From the NCBI GenBank assembly GCA_964473155.1, contig CAYYNT010000015.1:1-64000 (forward strand): a stretch of 64,000 bases of DNA. Direction: 5' to 3'. This stretch comes from JAJFUG01 sp964473155 (GTDB taxonomy: Bacteria; Gemmatimonadota; Glassbacteria; GWA2-58-10). The position numbers and the translations under genes were made by a program. Below are positions 35,605-45,264 of this stretch, piece after piece (the stretch's first letter is position 1; every line of letters starts with the position of its first letter). The notes beneath the pieces were generated by a model that made no database searches, had not been told where the DNA came from, and worked only from the letters and a program-made list of their open reading frames with translations.

Positions 35605-37173
35605 ATGTCAAACGATTTATCCAAAAAGATACTCTGGGTGGATGACGAGGTCGAGCTTCTGCGCAGCCAGATCATTTACCTTCAGCAGCGCGGCTACCAG
35701 GTGGAGACAGCGGCCAACGGCGAGGATGCTCTCGATATTCTTCGCGCCGGCAGCGTCGACCTGATCCTGCTGGATGAGCAGATGCCGGGTAAGCGCGGGA
35801 TCGAGACCCTGGGCGAAATCAGGCAGATTTCGCCCGGAGTGCCGGTGGTCATGGTGACAAAGAGCGAGGAAGAGGACCTGATGGACCTGGCTATCGGCCA
35901 GCAGGTGGATGACTATATCGTGAAGCCGGTCAATCCGAACCAGGTGCTCTCGGTCTGCAAGCGCCTTCTGGAGGGCAGCCGCATACGCCACCAGCGCACG
36001 GCCCAGGATTTTGTCTCCCGTTTCCGCGAGCTTGAGGAGCGCCGCACCGGGATGTTCAGCTGGCGCGACTGGGCCGAGACCTACTCCGAGCTTATCACCT
36101 GGGAGGGCCGTCTGGCCGAAAGCGGCGAAAAGGGCCTGGCCGGACTGCTCGACCAGCTCAAGCACCAGTGGCGGCGTGATTTTTCCGCATACGTCACCAG
36201 TTCATACCTGAACTGGCCCTGGGCCGCCCGGCAGGACCGTCCCCCGCTGAGCGTGGACGTGGTGGGGGAGTTTGTCGTCCCGCACGCACAGAGCGGCAAT
36301 CCGGTCATTTTCATCATTGTCGACTGCCTGCGCCTGGACCAGTGGTTCCATATCGCCCCGATGGTGTCCGAGCTGTTCGACATTCAGCTCCAGCACTATT
36401 TCTCGATCCTGCCCACAGCCACGCCCTATGCGCGCAACGCCATTTTCAGCGGTTATTTCCCGCTCGAGATAGTGAAGCACTTCCCGCACTACTGGCAGGT
36501 CGGTTCGGATGACGAGGGCAGCCTGAACCAGTACGAGCTCGAACTTCTGAGCGCCCAGCTCGAACGCCTGGGACTGGACCCGCGTATCCCCCCGCGTTAC
36601 GAGAAAGTGTTCACCAAGGAGGACGGCGCCCGGCTGGTGAAAAAGATACCCTCCCTGATGCAGCGCGGAGTGACCGCCCTGGTGTTCAATTTCATCGACA
36701 TCCTCACTCACGGGCGCTCCGAGAGCGAGATACTGATGGAGATAGCGCCCAACGAGCTGGCCTACAAGGAGCTTATCCTGAGCTGGTTCCGTCATTCCAG
36801 CCTGTTCGGCGTCCTTCAGGAGGCCGCCCGCCAGGGAGTGACAGTGGTGCTGACCTCGGACCACGGAAGCGTGCACTGCGCCAGGCCGGTGACGGTGTTC
36901 GCCAAGCGGGACGCCTCGACCAACCTGCGCTACAAGTTCGGAGACAATATCAGCAGCGAGGAGCCGGTGACGTTCCTGGTCAAGGACGCCGAGCGGGCCA
37001 AGCTGCCCTACCTCGGGATGAACGTGCATTACATGTTCGCCACCGAGGATTATTACTTTGTTTATCCGACCAAGCTGCGGGAATACCAGAGCCGCTATTT
37101 CGGCAGTTTCCTGCACGGCGGGATATCGCCCGAGGAGATGATCCTCCCGGTGGCGACCATGACTCCCCGCTGA
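35605..37173 (+). CDS. porX: PorX-type response regulator with PglZ phosphodiesterase domain
   Basis: A 522-residue two-domain protein. Residues 7-125 form a receiver domain: ILWVDDEVELL, phosphoacceptor D57 in LLDEQMPG, VMVTKSEEE and IVKPVNPNQVL, a close match to PorX as I remember it. A helical linker follows. The PglZ/alkaline-phosphatase-like domain begins around 235 (IIVDCLRLDQW with D240) and has T273 in LPTATPYARN, followed by TSDHGS. In Bacteroidetes PorX works with the kinase PorY and sigma factor SigP to control type IX secretion and is a zinc oligonucleotide phosphodiesterase. No other por gene is in the window. An upstream in-frame ATG at 35563 would add 14 residues. Confidence 0.92.
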   Translation: MSNDLSKKILWVDDEVELLRSQIIYLQQRGYQVETAANGEDALDILRAGSVDLILLDEQMPGKRGIETLGEIRQISPGVPVVMVTKSEEEDLMDLAIGQQVDDYIVKPVNPNQVLSVCKRLLEGSRIRHQRTAQDFVSRFRELEERRTGMFSWRDWAETYSELITWEGRLAESGEKGLAGLLDQLKHQWRRDFSAYVTSSYLNWPWAARQDRPPLSVDVVGEFVVPHAQSGNPVIFIIVDCLRLDQWFHIAPMVSELFDIQLQHYFSILPTATPYARNAIFSGYFPLEIVKHFPHYWQVGSDDEGSLNQYELELLSAQLERLGLDPRIPPRYEKVFTKEDGARLVKKIPSLMQRGVTALVFNFIDILTHGRSESEILMEIAPNELAYKELILSWFRHSSLFGVLQEAARQGVTVVLTSDHGSVHCARPVTVFAKRDASTNLRYKFGDNISSEEPVTFLVKDAERAKLPYLGMNVHYMFATEDYYFVYPTKLREYQSRYFGSFLHGGISPEEMILPVATMTPR

Positions 37174-37203
37174 TACTGACTGAACCGGCAAGAGGGCCGC
37201 GAA

Positions 37204-38262
37204 CTGAAAAGCTTCGACCGGATTCTTGTTTTCAACACCGCCTTCCCGGGCGATCTGGTGCTGACAACTCCGCTGGTGCGCGCGCTTTACGAATGCTATC
37301 CCGGCGCTTATATAGGTTTCTGCACCACTCCGGCCGGTGCGCGGCTCCTTGCCGGATCCGCCTATCTTGACCGCCTGCTGATCTATGACAAGCACGGCCG
37401 TGACCGTGGCCCGGCCGGACTTCTGCGCGCCGCCCTGCGCCTCCGGTACGAGAAGTTCGACCTGGCTCTCTGCCCGCACCGCAGTTTCCGCAGCGCCATG
37501 CTCCTGAGCCTGAGCGGCATCCCGGAGCGCGTGGGTTTCGATGTCAGCGCCGGGCGCTGGCTGTTCACCAGGCTTACCCGTCGCGACAGCGCCAGCCACG
37601 AGACGCTCCGCAACCTGGACCTTCTGGTCCCCCTGGGAATCAATCCGGCCGGTTTCTCCACGCAGCCTTTCCTGCCTGTGAGCGGCGAGGAAGCCAACCA
37701 CGTTTTCGGTATGATAGGCGTGGGACTGCCCAAAGGCCCCGGACCCCTGGTGCTTGTGGCGCCCGGCTCGGTATGGGGCACAAAGCGCTGGCTGGCCGAG
37801 CGTTTCGGCGAACTGATCAACCGCCTGCATGACGAGCACGCGGCGCGGGTGATCCTGGCCGGAGCGTCCCAGGACCGCGAGCAGGCCGAGCTTGTTCTTA
37901 AGCATGTGACAGCGCCCTGCCTGGACCTGGTCGGGCGCACCGACCTGCGCTACCTTGCCGCTCTCGTGCGCAAGGCGGACATGGTAGTCAGCGGGGACAG
38001 CGCGCCCATGCATATCGCCTGGGCCTTCGACAAGCCCACGGTGGCGATATTCGGCGCCACGACTCCGGAGCTGGGATTCGCTCCGCTTTCCAGCCGCTGC
38101 ATTGTGGTGCAGGTCCCCGGACTGGAATGCCGCCCATGCTCGGCCCACGGACCGCAATCCTGCCCGCTGGGCCATTTCCGCTGCATGAAGGAAATAACGG
38201 TGCAGATGGTGCTGGAGGCCTGCGCCGAAGCCCTGAAAATGGCCGCCGCGAGGCTTGTCTGA
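37204..38262 (+). CDS. Glycosyltransferase family 9 (heptosyltransferase-like), probable CTG start
   Basis: A 352-residue GT-B enzyme. The family opening RILVFNTAFPGDLVLTTPLV lies upstream of the first conventional start (GTG 37258), and the frame back to a stop at 37177 has no ATG, GTG or TTG. CTG 37204, eight bases after AGAGGG, fits as start. The C-terminal domain has APGSVWGTKRW and SGDSAPMHIAWAFDKPTVAIFGATTPE, as in the other GT9 gene of this window. Likely role is addition of a heptose-like sugar to a lipid-linked core. It is 30 bp after porX on the same strand and may share its transcript. Confidence 0.88.
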   Translation: MKSFDRILVFNTAFPGDLVLTTPLVRALYECYPGAYIGFCTTPAGARLLAGSAYLDRLLIYDKHGRDRGPAGLLRAALRLRYEKFDLALCPHRSFRSAMLLSLSGIPERVGFDVSAGRWLFTRLTRRDSASHETLRNLDLLVPLGINPAGFSTQPFLPVSGEEANHVFGMIGVGLPKGPGPLVLVAPGSVWGTKRWLAERFGELINRLHDEHAARVILAGASQDREQAELVLKHVTAPCLDLVGRTDLRYLAALVRKADMVVSGDSAPMHIAWAFDKPTVAIFGATTPELGFAPLSSRCIVVQVPGLECRPCSAHGPQSCPLGHFRCMKEITVQMVLEACAEALKMAAARLV

Positions 38263-38268
38263 TCAATC

Positions 38269-38449
38269 TTTAAAGCGTGTGTTGATTTATTGGATCAAAT
38301 CCCCCTCAGTCCCCCCTTGACAAGGGGGGATGAACGGCCGCTACTGTCGGCTTTATGTAACTGCCTGTCAGCAGTGGTTTTGCAGTCCCCCTTAGGAAAG
38401 GGAAAAACAGGGGATTGTGTTTTATAATCATTTTTCAACGCGCTTTTAA
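38269..38449 (+). repeat. MITE-like dispersed repeat, copy 1
   Basis: A 181-bp non-coding element with imperfect terminal inverted repeats starting TTTAAAGCGTGTGTTGA and ending with the complement of TTAAAAGCGCGTTGA. Inside are a strong hairpin (TCCCCCCTT/AAGGGGGGA) and an AAATCCCCCTCAG box matched by GGGGATT near the right end. Same orientation and order as the copy at 51604. It fills most of the gap 38263-38528. Confidence 0.7.
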
Positions 38450-38528
38450 CCGATATGAAATACTGTACAAGGCACTGCTGATCCATCCATTAATTAAATC
38501 AGTTTTTACCATCAGCGAGGAGCGCATC

Positions 38529-39288
38529 ATGCGCAAAACATGGCTTGCCGTTCTGTTCCTGAGCATCTTGTCTGTCTGTGCGGCGCGGGCGGAGTTTTTC
38601 ATCCAGGATGGCGACGTTGTCTGTTTCTGGGGCAACAGCATCACGGACTATGGCATCTACCCGCGGATGATCGAGAACTACGTGGTCACCCGTCACCCGG
38701 ACTGGAACGTGCAGTTCTACAACCTGGGCTGGGGCGGCGACCGCACGGCCAATGTCGACCGTCTGCGCCGGGACATCCAGCTCTGCCGCCCGACCAAGGT
38801 GGTGGTGATGCTGGGGATGAACGACGGCGGCTACAAGCCGTTCGATCCCAGGCTGCTCAGCATCTACCTTGACAGTCTGAAAACCGAGCTGGCCATTTTC
38901 CGCGAGCGTTCCAATCCGCAGATAATGCTCGTTTCAGCCACGCCCTATGACCTGCGCGTGCGCCTGGATCAGGTTTCCGGCCGGGTGGACGACACAAAAA
39001 ACCTCGGCTCTCTTTTCTACCCGGAAGTCCTTCAGCGCTACTCCTGGGAACTGGGCCGTCTGGCCGCCCTCGAGGGCTGCCGCTTCGTGGACCTCAACAC
39101 CGCCTACACCCGTCATAACCGCGAGGCGGGTCTTGTCGACGGCGCTTTCGTGACCACGGCCGAGGGCGTGCACCCGAATATCGACGGCGAGTTCGAGATG
39201 GGCTGTGTCATCCTGGACGGCATGGGCGCGACAGACCTGGTGGCCGAGACCTCAATCGATGCCGCAAAGGGCCAGGTTACAGAGTTAA
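38529..39288 (+). CDS. SGNH/GDSL-family hydrolase, N-terminal part (gene interrupted by an assembly gap)
   Basis: The first 253 residues of an exported esterase; ATG 38529 follows GAGGAG. A signal peptide ends near AARA. FWGNSITDYG carries the nucleophile S37 of the GDSL-type block I, LGWGGDRTAN holds the block II Gly, GMNDGG the block III Asn, and VHPN the catalytic His. Such enzymes deacylate glycans or lipids. The reading frame runs into 100 N. The 55 bp before the gap are repeated exactly after it, so the true gene continues at 39444 in the same frame, giving one 595-residue protein. Confidence 0.85.
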
Positions 39289-39443
39289 NNNNNNNNNNNN
39301 NNNNNNNNNNNNNNNNNNNNNNNNNNNNNNNNNNNNNNNNNNNNNNNNNNNNNNNNNNNNNNNNNNNNNNNNNNNNNNNNNNNNNNNNGACCTGGTGGCC
39401 GAGACCTCAATCGATGCCGCAAAGGGCCAGGTTACAGAGTTAA
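39234..39443. other. Artefactual scaffold gap (100 N) flanked by a duplicated 55-bp contig end
   Basis: Bases 39289-39388 are 100 N. The 55 bases at 39234-39288 and 39389-39443 are identical. This is the signature of two contigs that overlap but were joined with a fixed-length gap. Removing the N run and one copy restores an open reading frame. Confidence 0.92.
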
Positions 39444-40471
39444 GGAATGCGACAGTCGAGGGAATCAAGAATGCGGCCGGCACGCTTTCGTTCACCCGCA
39501 AGGCGGCCTGTCTCCCGGCGCCCGCCTACCCCTCGACCCGTCCCCTGATCAAGCGCGTGCTGAACTGGCCTGACAAGCTTAACAGCGACCTGCTCAAAGT
39601 CACCGGTCTGGCCGCGGGCTGGTACAGCCTGGAGATTGACGGCAAGCCGATCGACATCCTGGATGCCTCCGCGCTGGAAGCCGGGGTGAACCTGAGCCGC
39701 TACTCGCATACGCCGCAGATGATTCAGGCCATGAAGGTTCTGGAGGAAGGCGAAAAGCGGATGGCCGCGTTCTACACCCGCTGGCGCAAGGTCCTTCTGG
39801 AGGGCGTGGGCAGCCCGCGCGATTACACGCCGTTCAAGACCGGCGTGAACACGGCTGAGCTTGAAAAGGCCGAGGCAGCGGCTTTCGCCGCCCAGCACGC
39901 CCTGAACAAGACGGTGGCCCAGACATACGCCATACGGCCGGTCAAGTCGCCTATCCCGCAGCCGTCGAAGGATGTCCTGGTGACTACATTCCTCGGCGAC
40001 ATGGTGAAAGTGCACATCCAGGTGGAAGCCGCCGCGGTGCCGGGTTTCAAGCCGCCATTCTCCCTGCGCGGCAATTTCACTTACACGCCGCTGCACCAGT
40101 GGGGCATTATCGAGTCCAAGGGCTACTACGCCGACATCCCGGTGTTGCTGTACGATGACGGCACCCACGGGGACAAACTGGCGGGCGACGGTGTCTGGTC
40201 GCTGGACATGTTCATGCGCAAAGACTCGGGAAAGCTGGCCTTCGGGCTGCATGACGGGGAATATTCGCGCCTGTACTGGAATCCGCTTGAGCGTGGTTAT
40301 ATAGATAATCCCTGGTGCGAAAAAATCAGCCGCGCCTGGGACAGGCTGCTGGGCGGCAAGGGTGATGACTGGCTCGGCTGGCTGGACCTGTCCAAGGACC
40401 AGGTGCTGATCTGGGACAAGGCCTCGTTTAACAAAGCCCTGACCGGGGGATTGTTTGAGAAGAAAGAGTAG
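39389..40471 (+). CDS. SGNH/GDSL-family hydrolase, C-terminal part after the gap
   Basis: Continuation of the esterase that begins at 38529; no genuine start lies here (GTG 39395 is an internal Val, present also before the gap). After the hydrolase domain comes an Ala/Glu-rich helical stretch (about 39750-39930), and then a beta-rich C-terminal domain with VPVLLYDDGTHGD and AGDGVWS. That stretch resembles the choice-of-anchor X type domain found at the ends of secreted bacterial proteins. The M14 peptidase gene follows after 21 bp. Confidence 0.8.
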   Translation, partial: DLVAETSIDAAKGQVTELRNATVEGIKNAAGTLSFTRKAACLPAPAYPSTRPLIKRVLNWPDKLNSDLLKVTGLAAGWYSLEIDGKPIDILDASALEAGVNLSRYSHTPQMIQAMKVLEEGEKRMAAFYTRWRKVLLEGVGSPRDYTPFKTGVNTAELEKAEAAAFAAQHALNKTVAQTYAIRPVKSPIPQPSKDVLVTTFLGDMVKVHIQVEAAAVPGFKPPFSLRGNFTYTPLHQWGIIESKGYYADIPVLLYDDGTHGDKLAGDGVWSLDMFMRKDSGKLAFGLHDGEYSRLYWNPLERGYIDNPWCEKISRAWDRLLGGKGDDWLGWLDLSKDQVLIWDKASFNKALTGGLFEKKE

Positions 40472-40492
40472 CTTTCTTAACGGGAGCTTTTC

Positions 40493-41746
40493 ATGAGAAT
40501 TTTTGGCCTGTCAAATATGCCTGTTACCTTGACGCTGGCCGCTCTTTTTGCCCTCGCCTCCGCGGCATGGGCCGGCGGCCCGGTCGAGGCGAGCGCGGAT
40601 TTCGAGTCCGGAAGCCCGTCGCAATGGCGGGTGGAAGACAACACGCGGGTGATTTTTGTCCCGAAAAAAGACTGGGACCAGGACAGCGTCAACACCGCGG
40701 TCACCTGGTTTTACGGCCGCCTGACCAATGTCCTCAACCGCCCGGTGACTATCGAAGCCTCGGGACTGGATTACACGGTCTACAACGGCGTCCGGGGCAA
40801 CATCCTGCCGTTCGGCCGCAACACTTACCCGGTGTACTCCTACGACCGGGAGCACTGGGAGCGTTTCACCTGCTGCGAGTTAGACAGCCTGGGACGGGTG
40901 TTCCGCATGAGGCAGGTATTCAGCCGGGACACGGTCTGGGTGGCGTACACGGTCCCTTACACGTTCTCACGGCTGGAAAGTCTTCTCGGGGAATTACACG
41001 CCTGTCCGGCGCTGCGGGTGGAGGAACTGGGACGGTCGGTTAAGGGCCGGCCTCTGTACGTGGTGACTGTCACCGAACCCTCGGGCAATCCGGACAACCG
41101 CCCGGTGGTCTGGATCGTGGCGCGCCAGCACGCTTTCGAGAGCGGCGGCTCCTGGTCGTCCGAGGGCCTTCTGCGCTTCCTGGCCTCGGACAGCCCCGAG
41201 GCGGCTGCCATAAGGCGCAGCCTGGTGTTCCGGGTCTGCCCGATGATCAATCCGGATGGCGCTTCAGACGGCGGCACGCGGTTCAATGCCCGCGGCGTGG
41301 ACCTCAACCGTCACTGGCACGGAAGCGACCCGCTCTCCGATGACACGGCCAGGGCGCCGGAAATCACGCAGCTCAAGAAAGCCCTGGCCGACTGGCGCAA
41401 AGATCACCGCCTGGACCTCTGGATCAACCTGCACAACAACGACATGGTCTGGGACGAGGACGGCGACTATGTCCGTTTCGCCCCGAAAGATCAGGAGGTC
41501 CGGGCGCGGAATCTTGAATCGATCCTGAGGCAGGAGATCGCTTTCACCGGCTCGTACACGCTGGCAGAGAGCGATGCGGCCACCGAGTCGGTTGTAGCCG
41601 CCGCAACAGGCGCGCTGGGCCTGATCATGGAGATAAAAACCGGATACCTGGAGGGCCTGGACCGTTTCACCGGCAAGGACATCTGGCTGGCCCACGGGAG
41701 GGGTCTGGCGCGGGCGGCCCGGCGTTTCCTGGCTTCGGGGCAGTGA
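40493..41746 (+). CDS. M14-family zinc carboxypeptidase, exported
   Basis: A 417-residue protein with a signal peptide ending near AAWAGG. A beta-rich N-terminal domain (to about residue 165) precedes the M14 domain. Zinc ligands appear as H and E in RQHAFESG (about 205-212) and H in INLHNND (about 318). NPDGASDGGTRFNARGVDLNRHW contains the substrate-binding Asn-Arg pair, and MEIKTG the general-base Glu. This layout matches M14 enzymes of the cytosolic-carboxypeptidase-like type. It probably trims peptides outside the cytoplasm. It sits between two other exported hydrolases on the same strand. Confidence 0.88.
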   Translation: MRIFGLSNMPVTLTLAALFALASAAWAGGPVEASADFESGSPSQWRVEDNTRVIFVPKKDWDQDSVNTAVTWFYGRLTNVLNRPVTIEASGLDYTVYNGVRGNILPFGRNTYPVYSYDREHWERFTCCELDSLGRVFRMRQVFSRDTVWVAYTVPYTFSRLESLLGELHACPALRVEELGRSVKGRPLYVVTVTEPSGNPDNRPVVWIVARQHAFESGGSWSSEGLLRFLASDSPEAAAIRRSLVFRVCPMINPDGASDGGTRFNARGVDLNRHWHGSDPLSDDTARAPEITQLKKALADWRKDHRLDLWINLHNNDMVWDEDGDYVRFAPKDQEVRARNLESILRQEIAFTGSYTLAESDAATESVVAAATGALGLIMEIKTGYLEGLDRFTGKDIWLAHGRGLARAARRFLASGQ

Positions 41747-41803
41747 CTGTTCCGGGCAATTATAAAACTTTCGCAACCGGCGACCGTACCGGAGAGGATT
41801 GCC

Positions 41804-42661
41804 ATGTCCAGCATAAGACGAACCTTTTCCCGTCGGCAGTTCCTGGCAGGCAGCGCCCTGAGCGCGGCCGGAGCGGCGTCTCTTGAGGAGTCTCCCGGGC
41901 CCGCCGGATCAATCTGTCCGGTGCTGGATGTTCACATGCATTTTGAGGCCTACGGGGAATACTGGGAGAATCTCATAGACGAAATAATAGAACACTACGA
42001 TTACGCCGGTGTTGACCGCGGCGTCGTGTTCACCTGCTGGACCCCGACCCGCGAGTCCAATGACCGGACGCTGGCGGGCTGCCGCAGACACCCCGGCCGT
42101 TTTATACCTTTCTCCCATGTACGCACTGTGGATCCGGAATGGCGCGAGGAACTCGAACGCACCGGGGATCTGGGCTGGCAGGGAATCAAGCTGCACCAGA
42201 ACGAAATCGCCCGCGGCCCGGAATTGAAAGACAAGACCCGCGAGGTAGTCGAGACAGCCCTGCGCTATGGCATCCGGATAATATTGATTCACCTCGAGGA
42301 CTACGGCATCATGGAGGAGCTGACCCGCCAACTTGGTGAAGCGGTCTGGATTATTCCGCACATGGGGTACGACCATGAGCCGGGTCAGATGGAAAGCTTC
42401 TGCCGGCTGGCCCGCGAGCGCGAGAATGTGTATCTGGACACCTCAGGCAGCACGTCTTACTACAGATACGGACCGGGGATCGAATGGGCGGGAGTGGAAA
42501 AAGTTCTGTTCGGTTCGGATGGGTTCTGGTGCAACCCGTCAGTCGAGCGGGCGAAAATAGACTCACTGCGTCTTCCCACGCCATTCCGCACCCCGCGCCT
42601 CAGTCGGGAGCAGGTGGCGTTGATTCTTGGCGGCAACCTGGCGCGTCTGCTGAAAACTTGA
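41804..42661 (+). CDS. Amidohydrolase-family metal-dependent hydrolase with Tat-like signal
   Basis: A 285-residue TIM-barrel protein of the amidohydrolase_2 type. The N-terminus RRTFSRRQFLAGSAL has the twin-arginine export motif. DVHMHFE near residue 43 provides the first metal ligands, KLHQNE a later strand, HLEDYG and IIPHMGY further His, and FGSDGFW the Asp typical of the last barrel strand. Family members hydrolyse or decarboxylate small cyclic substrates; the substrate here is not evident. It converges with the manC gene, 27 bp apart. Confidence 0.82.
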   Translation: MSSIRRTFSRRQFLAGSALSAAGAASLEESPGPAGSICPVLDVHMHFEAYGEYWENLIDEIIEHYDYAGVDRGVVFTCWTPTRESNDRTLAGCRRHPGRFIPFSHVRTVDPEWREELERTGDLGWQGIKLHQNEIARGPELKDKTREVVETALRYGIRIILIHLEDYGIMEELTRQLGEAVWIIPHMGYDHEPGQMESFCRLARERENVYLDTSGSTSYYRYGPGIEWAGVEKVLFGSDGFWCNPSVERAKIDSLRLPTPFRTPRLSREQVALILGGNLARLLKT

Positions 42662-42688
42662 TTATAGAACCCGCGGGGAAAAATTCAC

Positions 42689-43771
42689 TCAGGTCTTAAG
42701 GCTCCTGACCAGAGTCTTGATCTGCTCGGCCCGCTCTTTCGGCAGGACGAGAGTTTTTCCACCCGCCCGCACTACGATAAGCCCGCTCACCCCTAACAGG
42801 GCCACGCTTTCGCCGCTGTCCTCGCAGAACACCAGGTTGCCCGAGGCGTCCAGGGTCTCCAGGGCGCCGCGGTGCGCGTTGCCCGCGCTGTCGTGCTCCA
42901 GGTATTCCTCCAGGGCCAGCCACCCGCCCACATCGTTCCACTGGAATCCCGCCGCCACGAGCGCCGCCTGTTTCGCGCCCTCCATGACGCCGTAATCAAC
43001 CGAGGTGGACTCCAGCCTCTCGAAAGCCCCGGCCAGCGCCTTGCCGCGGCCCGGACCGTCCCAGGCTTTCACCACCGGCTCCAGCAGCCGGATGTGCTCG
43101 GGAAGCTGACGGGCCAGCTCGTCAAGGATAGCCCCCGCGCGCCAGACAAACATCCCGCTGTTCCAGTGGTATCGTCCCTCGGCCAGATACGAGGCGGCGG
43201 TGTCGCTGTCCGGTTTCTCCTTGAAGCGCAGAAGGCGGAAATGCTGGATGCCGTTGTCCTCCAGAAGCAGCTCGCCCTGTTCGAGGTAGCCGTAACAGGT
43301 GGCCGGATAGGCCGGCGGAATACCGAAAGTGTAGAGCGCCCCGCTCCCGGAAGCCGCCCCGGCGGCTGAGAGCAGCTCGCGCCTGAACTCCCCGGCCGGG
43401 GAGATCATGTGGTCGGCGGTAAGCACGCAGATAACCGGGTCGCCGAAACGCTCGCGGCAAAGAAGGGCGGTCAGGGCCACCGCGGCTGCGGTGTCACGGC
43501 GCTTCGGCTCGCCGATTATGTTTTCAGCCGGGAGCTGGGGAATCTGCTCCCGCACCAGGCCCACGTAGCGCTCACTGGTGGCCACGATAATACGCTCCGG
43601 GGGAATAAGCCCCTCCAGGCGGCCGTAACTCTGCTGCAGGAGGCTCTGTTCGCCGAACAGGGTCAGGAACTGCTTGGGGCGCTCCTCGGTGCTGAGCGGC
43701 CAGAACCTCGTCCCCGCGCCACCGGCCATTATCACGGCGGCAAGCTGCGCCGGACTGTCATTCATGCGCAT
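42689..43771 (-). CDS. manC: Mannose-1-phosphate guanylyltransferase
   Basis: A 360-residue nucleotidyltransferase making GDP-mannose from mannose-1-phosphate and GTP. MAGGAGTRFWPLSTEERPKQFL is the GTP-binding signature. ENIIGEPKRRDTAAAVALTA and FKEKPD are further family motifs, and WNSGMFVWR and SVDYGVMEGA support the assignment. It lacks the C-terminal cupin (phosphomannose isomerase) domain of bifunctional enzymes. GDP-mannose would feed the adjacent glycan cluster. It is divergent from the GT4 gene across a 199-bp gap. Confidence 0.93.
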   Translation of the reverse strand: MRMNDSPAQLAAVIMAGGAGTRFWPLSTEERPKQFLTLFGEQSLLQQSYGRLEGLIPPERIIVATSERYVGLVREQIPQLPAENIIGEPKRRDTAAAVALTALLCRERFGDPVICVLTADHMISPAGEFRRELLSAAGAASGSGALYTFGIPPAYPATCYGYLEQGELLLEDNGIQHFRLLRFKEKPDSDTAASYLAEGRYHWNSGMFVWRAGAILDELARQLPEHIRLLEPVVKAWDGPGRGKALAGAFERLESTSVDYGVMEGAKQAALVAAGFQWNDVGGWLALEEYLEHDSAGNAHRGALETLDASGNLVFCEDSGESVALLGVSGLIVVRAGGKTLVLPKERAEQIKTLVRSLKT

Positions 43772-43970
43772 GATAAATACCCCATTTAACCAGTTATCGA
43801 CATACTCCCGAACAGAATGTTACAACAAAGCCTCCCGCCCGGCAAGAGCATCATCGCTGACTGTCATGGCGCTGGCCCTTGCGGGTAAACCCCGGTTTTG
43901 TTAGTTTATTACGGGCATAATATTGATAAATATGACATTCCCGGCATGTCCTGGCCGCAGGGGGGGGTGC

Positions 43971-45188
43971 ATGACGGTCGAACAGGGACGCAACACCTCC
44001 AGCCCGGCAGTGCGCGTGGTCATGGTCACCGGGGCATACCACCCCGAGGTTTCCGGCGCGGGCCTTCAGTGCCGCAGCCTGATTCAGGCCGCGCGGGACA
44101 AGGGCCTGGAATTCAGCGTGGTCACCACCTGCCTGGACCGCTCCCTGCCGTTCCGGGACCGGGTGGACGGCGTCCCGGTCTACCGTCTGCCGGTGAGCCG
44201 CAATCCCGGCTGGTGGACATTCTTTGACTGGTGGCCGCGCCTGGCGTATCTGAAGTTCACCGTGTTCCTGCGGGCGGATATCGTGCACCTGCACGGTTTC
44301 AGCCGCAAGAGCTGGTTCTTTGTCCTGTTCCGCCTCTGGCCGGGCAAGCGGGTGATACTCAAGATGACCAGCCTGGGCGAGGACGACCCCTCGGCGGTCC
44401 TGCGCCGCGGCCGGCTGCCCGGACTGTTCTACCGTCTGGCCGACCGCTATCTGGCCCCCGGACCGGCCCTGGAAAGGGCTTACCGCGGAAGCGGTTTCCC
44501 GGAGCGCAAGCTGGCGCTCCTGCCCAACGGCGTGGACACCGGCCGATTCCGGCCTGCCGAACGCGAGGAGCGCCTGGACCTGAGGGCCAGGCTGGGTCTG
44601 CCGCTCAACGGCGCTCTAATCCTGTTTGTCGGGCATTTCTCGGCAGAAAAGCGGCCGCACCTTCTGGCCGAATGCTGGAGCGGCCTGGGAGATGGCCCGG
44701 TGAGCCTGGTCATGATCGGCCGGACCGCGGCTGGCAGCTATGAAATCGACACGCAGGCGGTCGAACGGGTGAGAAACCTCGCCTCGTCCGGCAAACTGCC
44801 CGGAGAACTGGTTCTGGCCGAAAGCACGGACAGGATCGAGGACTATTACCGCGCCGCCGACATATTCATTCTGCCCTCCGTTCGCGAGGGCATGCCCAAC
44901 GCATTGCTCGAAGCGATGGCCTGCGGCCTGGCCTGCGCCGCCACGCGACTGGAGGGGATAACCGACACGCTGCTGGAGAGGGACGACGCCGGGCTGCTGT
45001 TCAGCCCGGACAACACCCGTGAGCTCCGCGCGGCGCTCATCCGGTTGATCGACAACCCGGCCCTGCGCGAGATACTGGGTTGCAGAGCGCGCGAGACAGT
45101 GCTGCGGGATTACGATCTGCGCGAGACAGCCGGACGCTACCGCGGATTGTGTTTCGAACTGGCGGGCAGGCCGCCAGGGAATGAATGA
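43971..45188 (+). CDS. Glycosyltransferase family 4
   Basis: A 405-residue GT-B retaining glycosyltransferase. VVMVTGAYHPEVSGAGLQ is the acceptor-domain opening with the Gly-rich loop. The donor domain has LFVGHFSAEKRPHLL and AADIFILPSVREGMPNALLEAMACG with the E-x7-E motif. ATG 43971 follows a GGGGGGG ribosome-site-like run; an upstream TTG at 43923 would add 16 residues. It may use GDP-mannose from the divergent manC product, but donor identity is inference. Confidence 0.9.
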   Translation: MTVEQGRNTSSPAVRVVMVTGAYHPEVSGAGLQCRSLIQAARDKGLEFSVVTTCLDRSLPFRDRVDGVPVYRLPVSRNPGWWTFFDWWPRLAYLKFTVFLRADIVHLHGFSRKSWFFVLFRLWPGKRVILKMTSLGEDDPSAVLRRGRLPGLFYRLADRYLAPGPALERAYRGSGFPERKLALLPNGVDTGRFRPAEREERLDLRARLGLPLNGALILFVGHFSAEKRPHLLAECWSGLGDGPVSLVMIGRTAAGSYEIDTQAVERVRNLASSGKLPGELVLAESTDRIEDYYRAADIFILPSVREGMPNALLEAMACGLACAATRLEGITDTLLERDDAGLLFSPDNTRELRAALIRLIDNPALREILGCRARETVLRDYDLRETAGRYRGLCFELAGRPPGNE

Positions 45189-45264
45189 TTCTGCCCTGAC
45201 GGGCAACCATATTATATTGTGGATGTTACATTTACGAACCAATAAGAACCATGAGGGATTCATA

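Noticed and set aside
36202..38175. A 657-codon minus-strand open frame opposite porX and GT9
   Set aside because: No domain or ribosome site; the plus strand encodes two clear families over the same bases.
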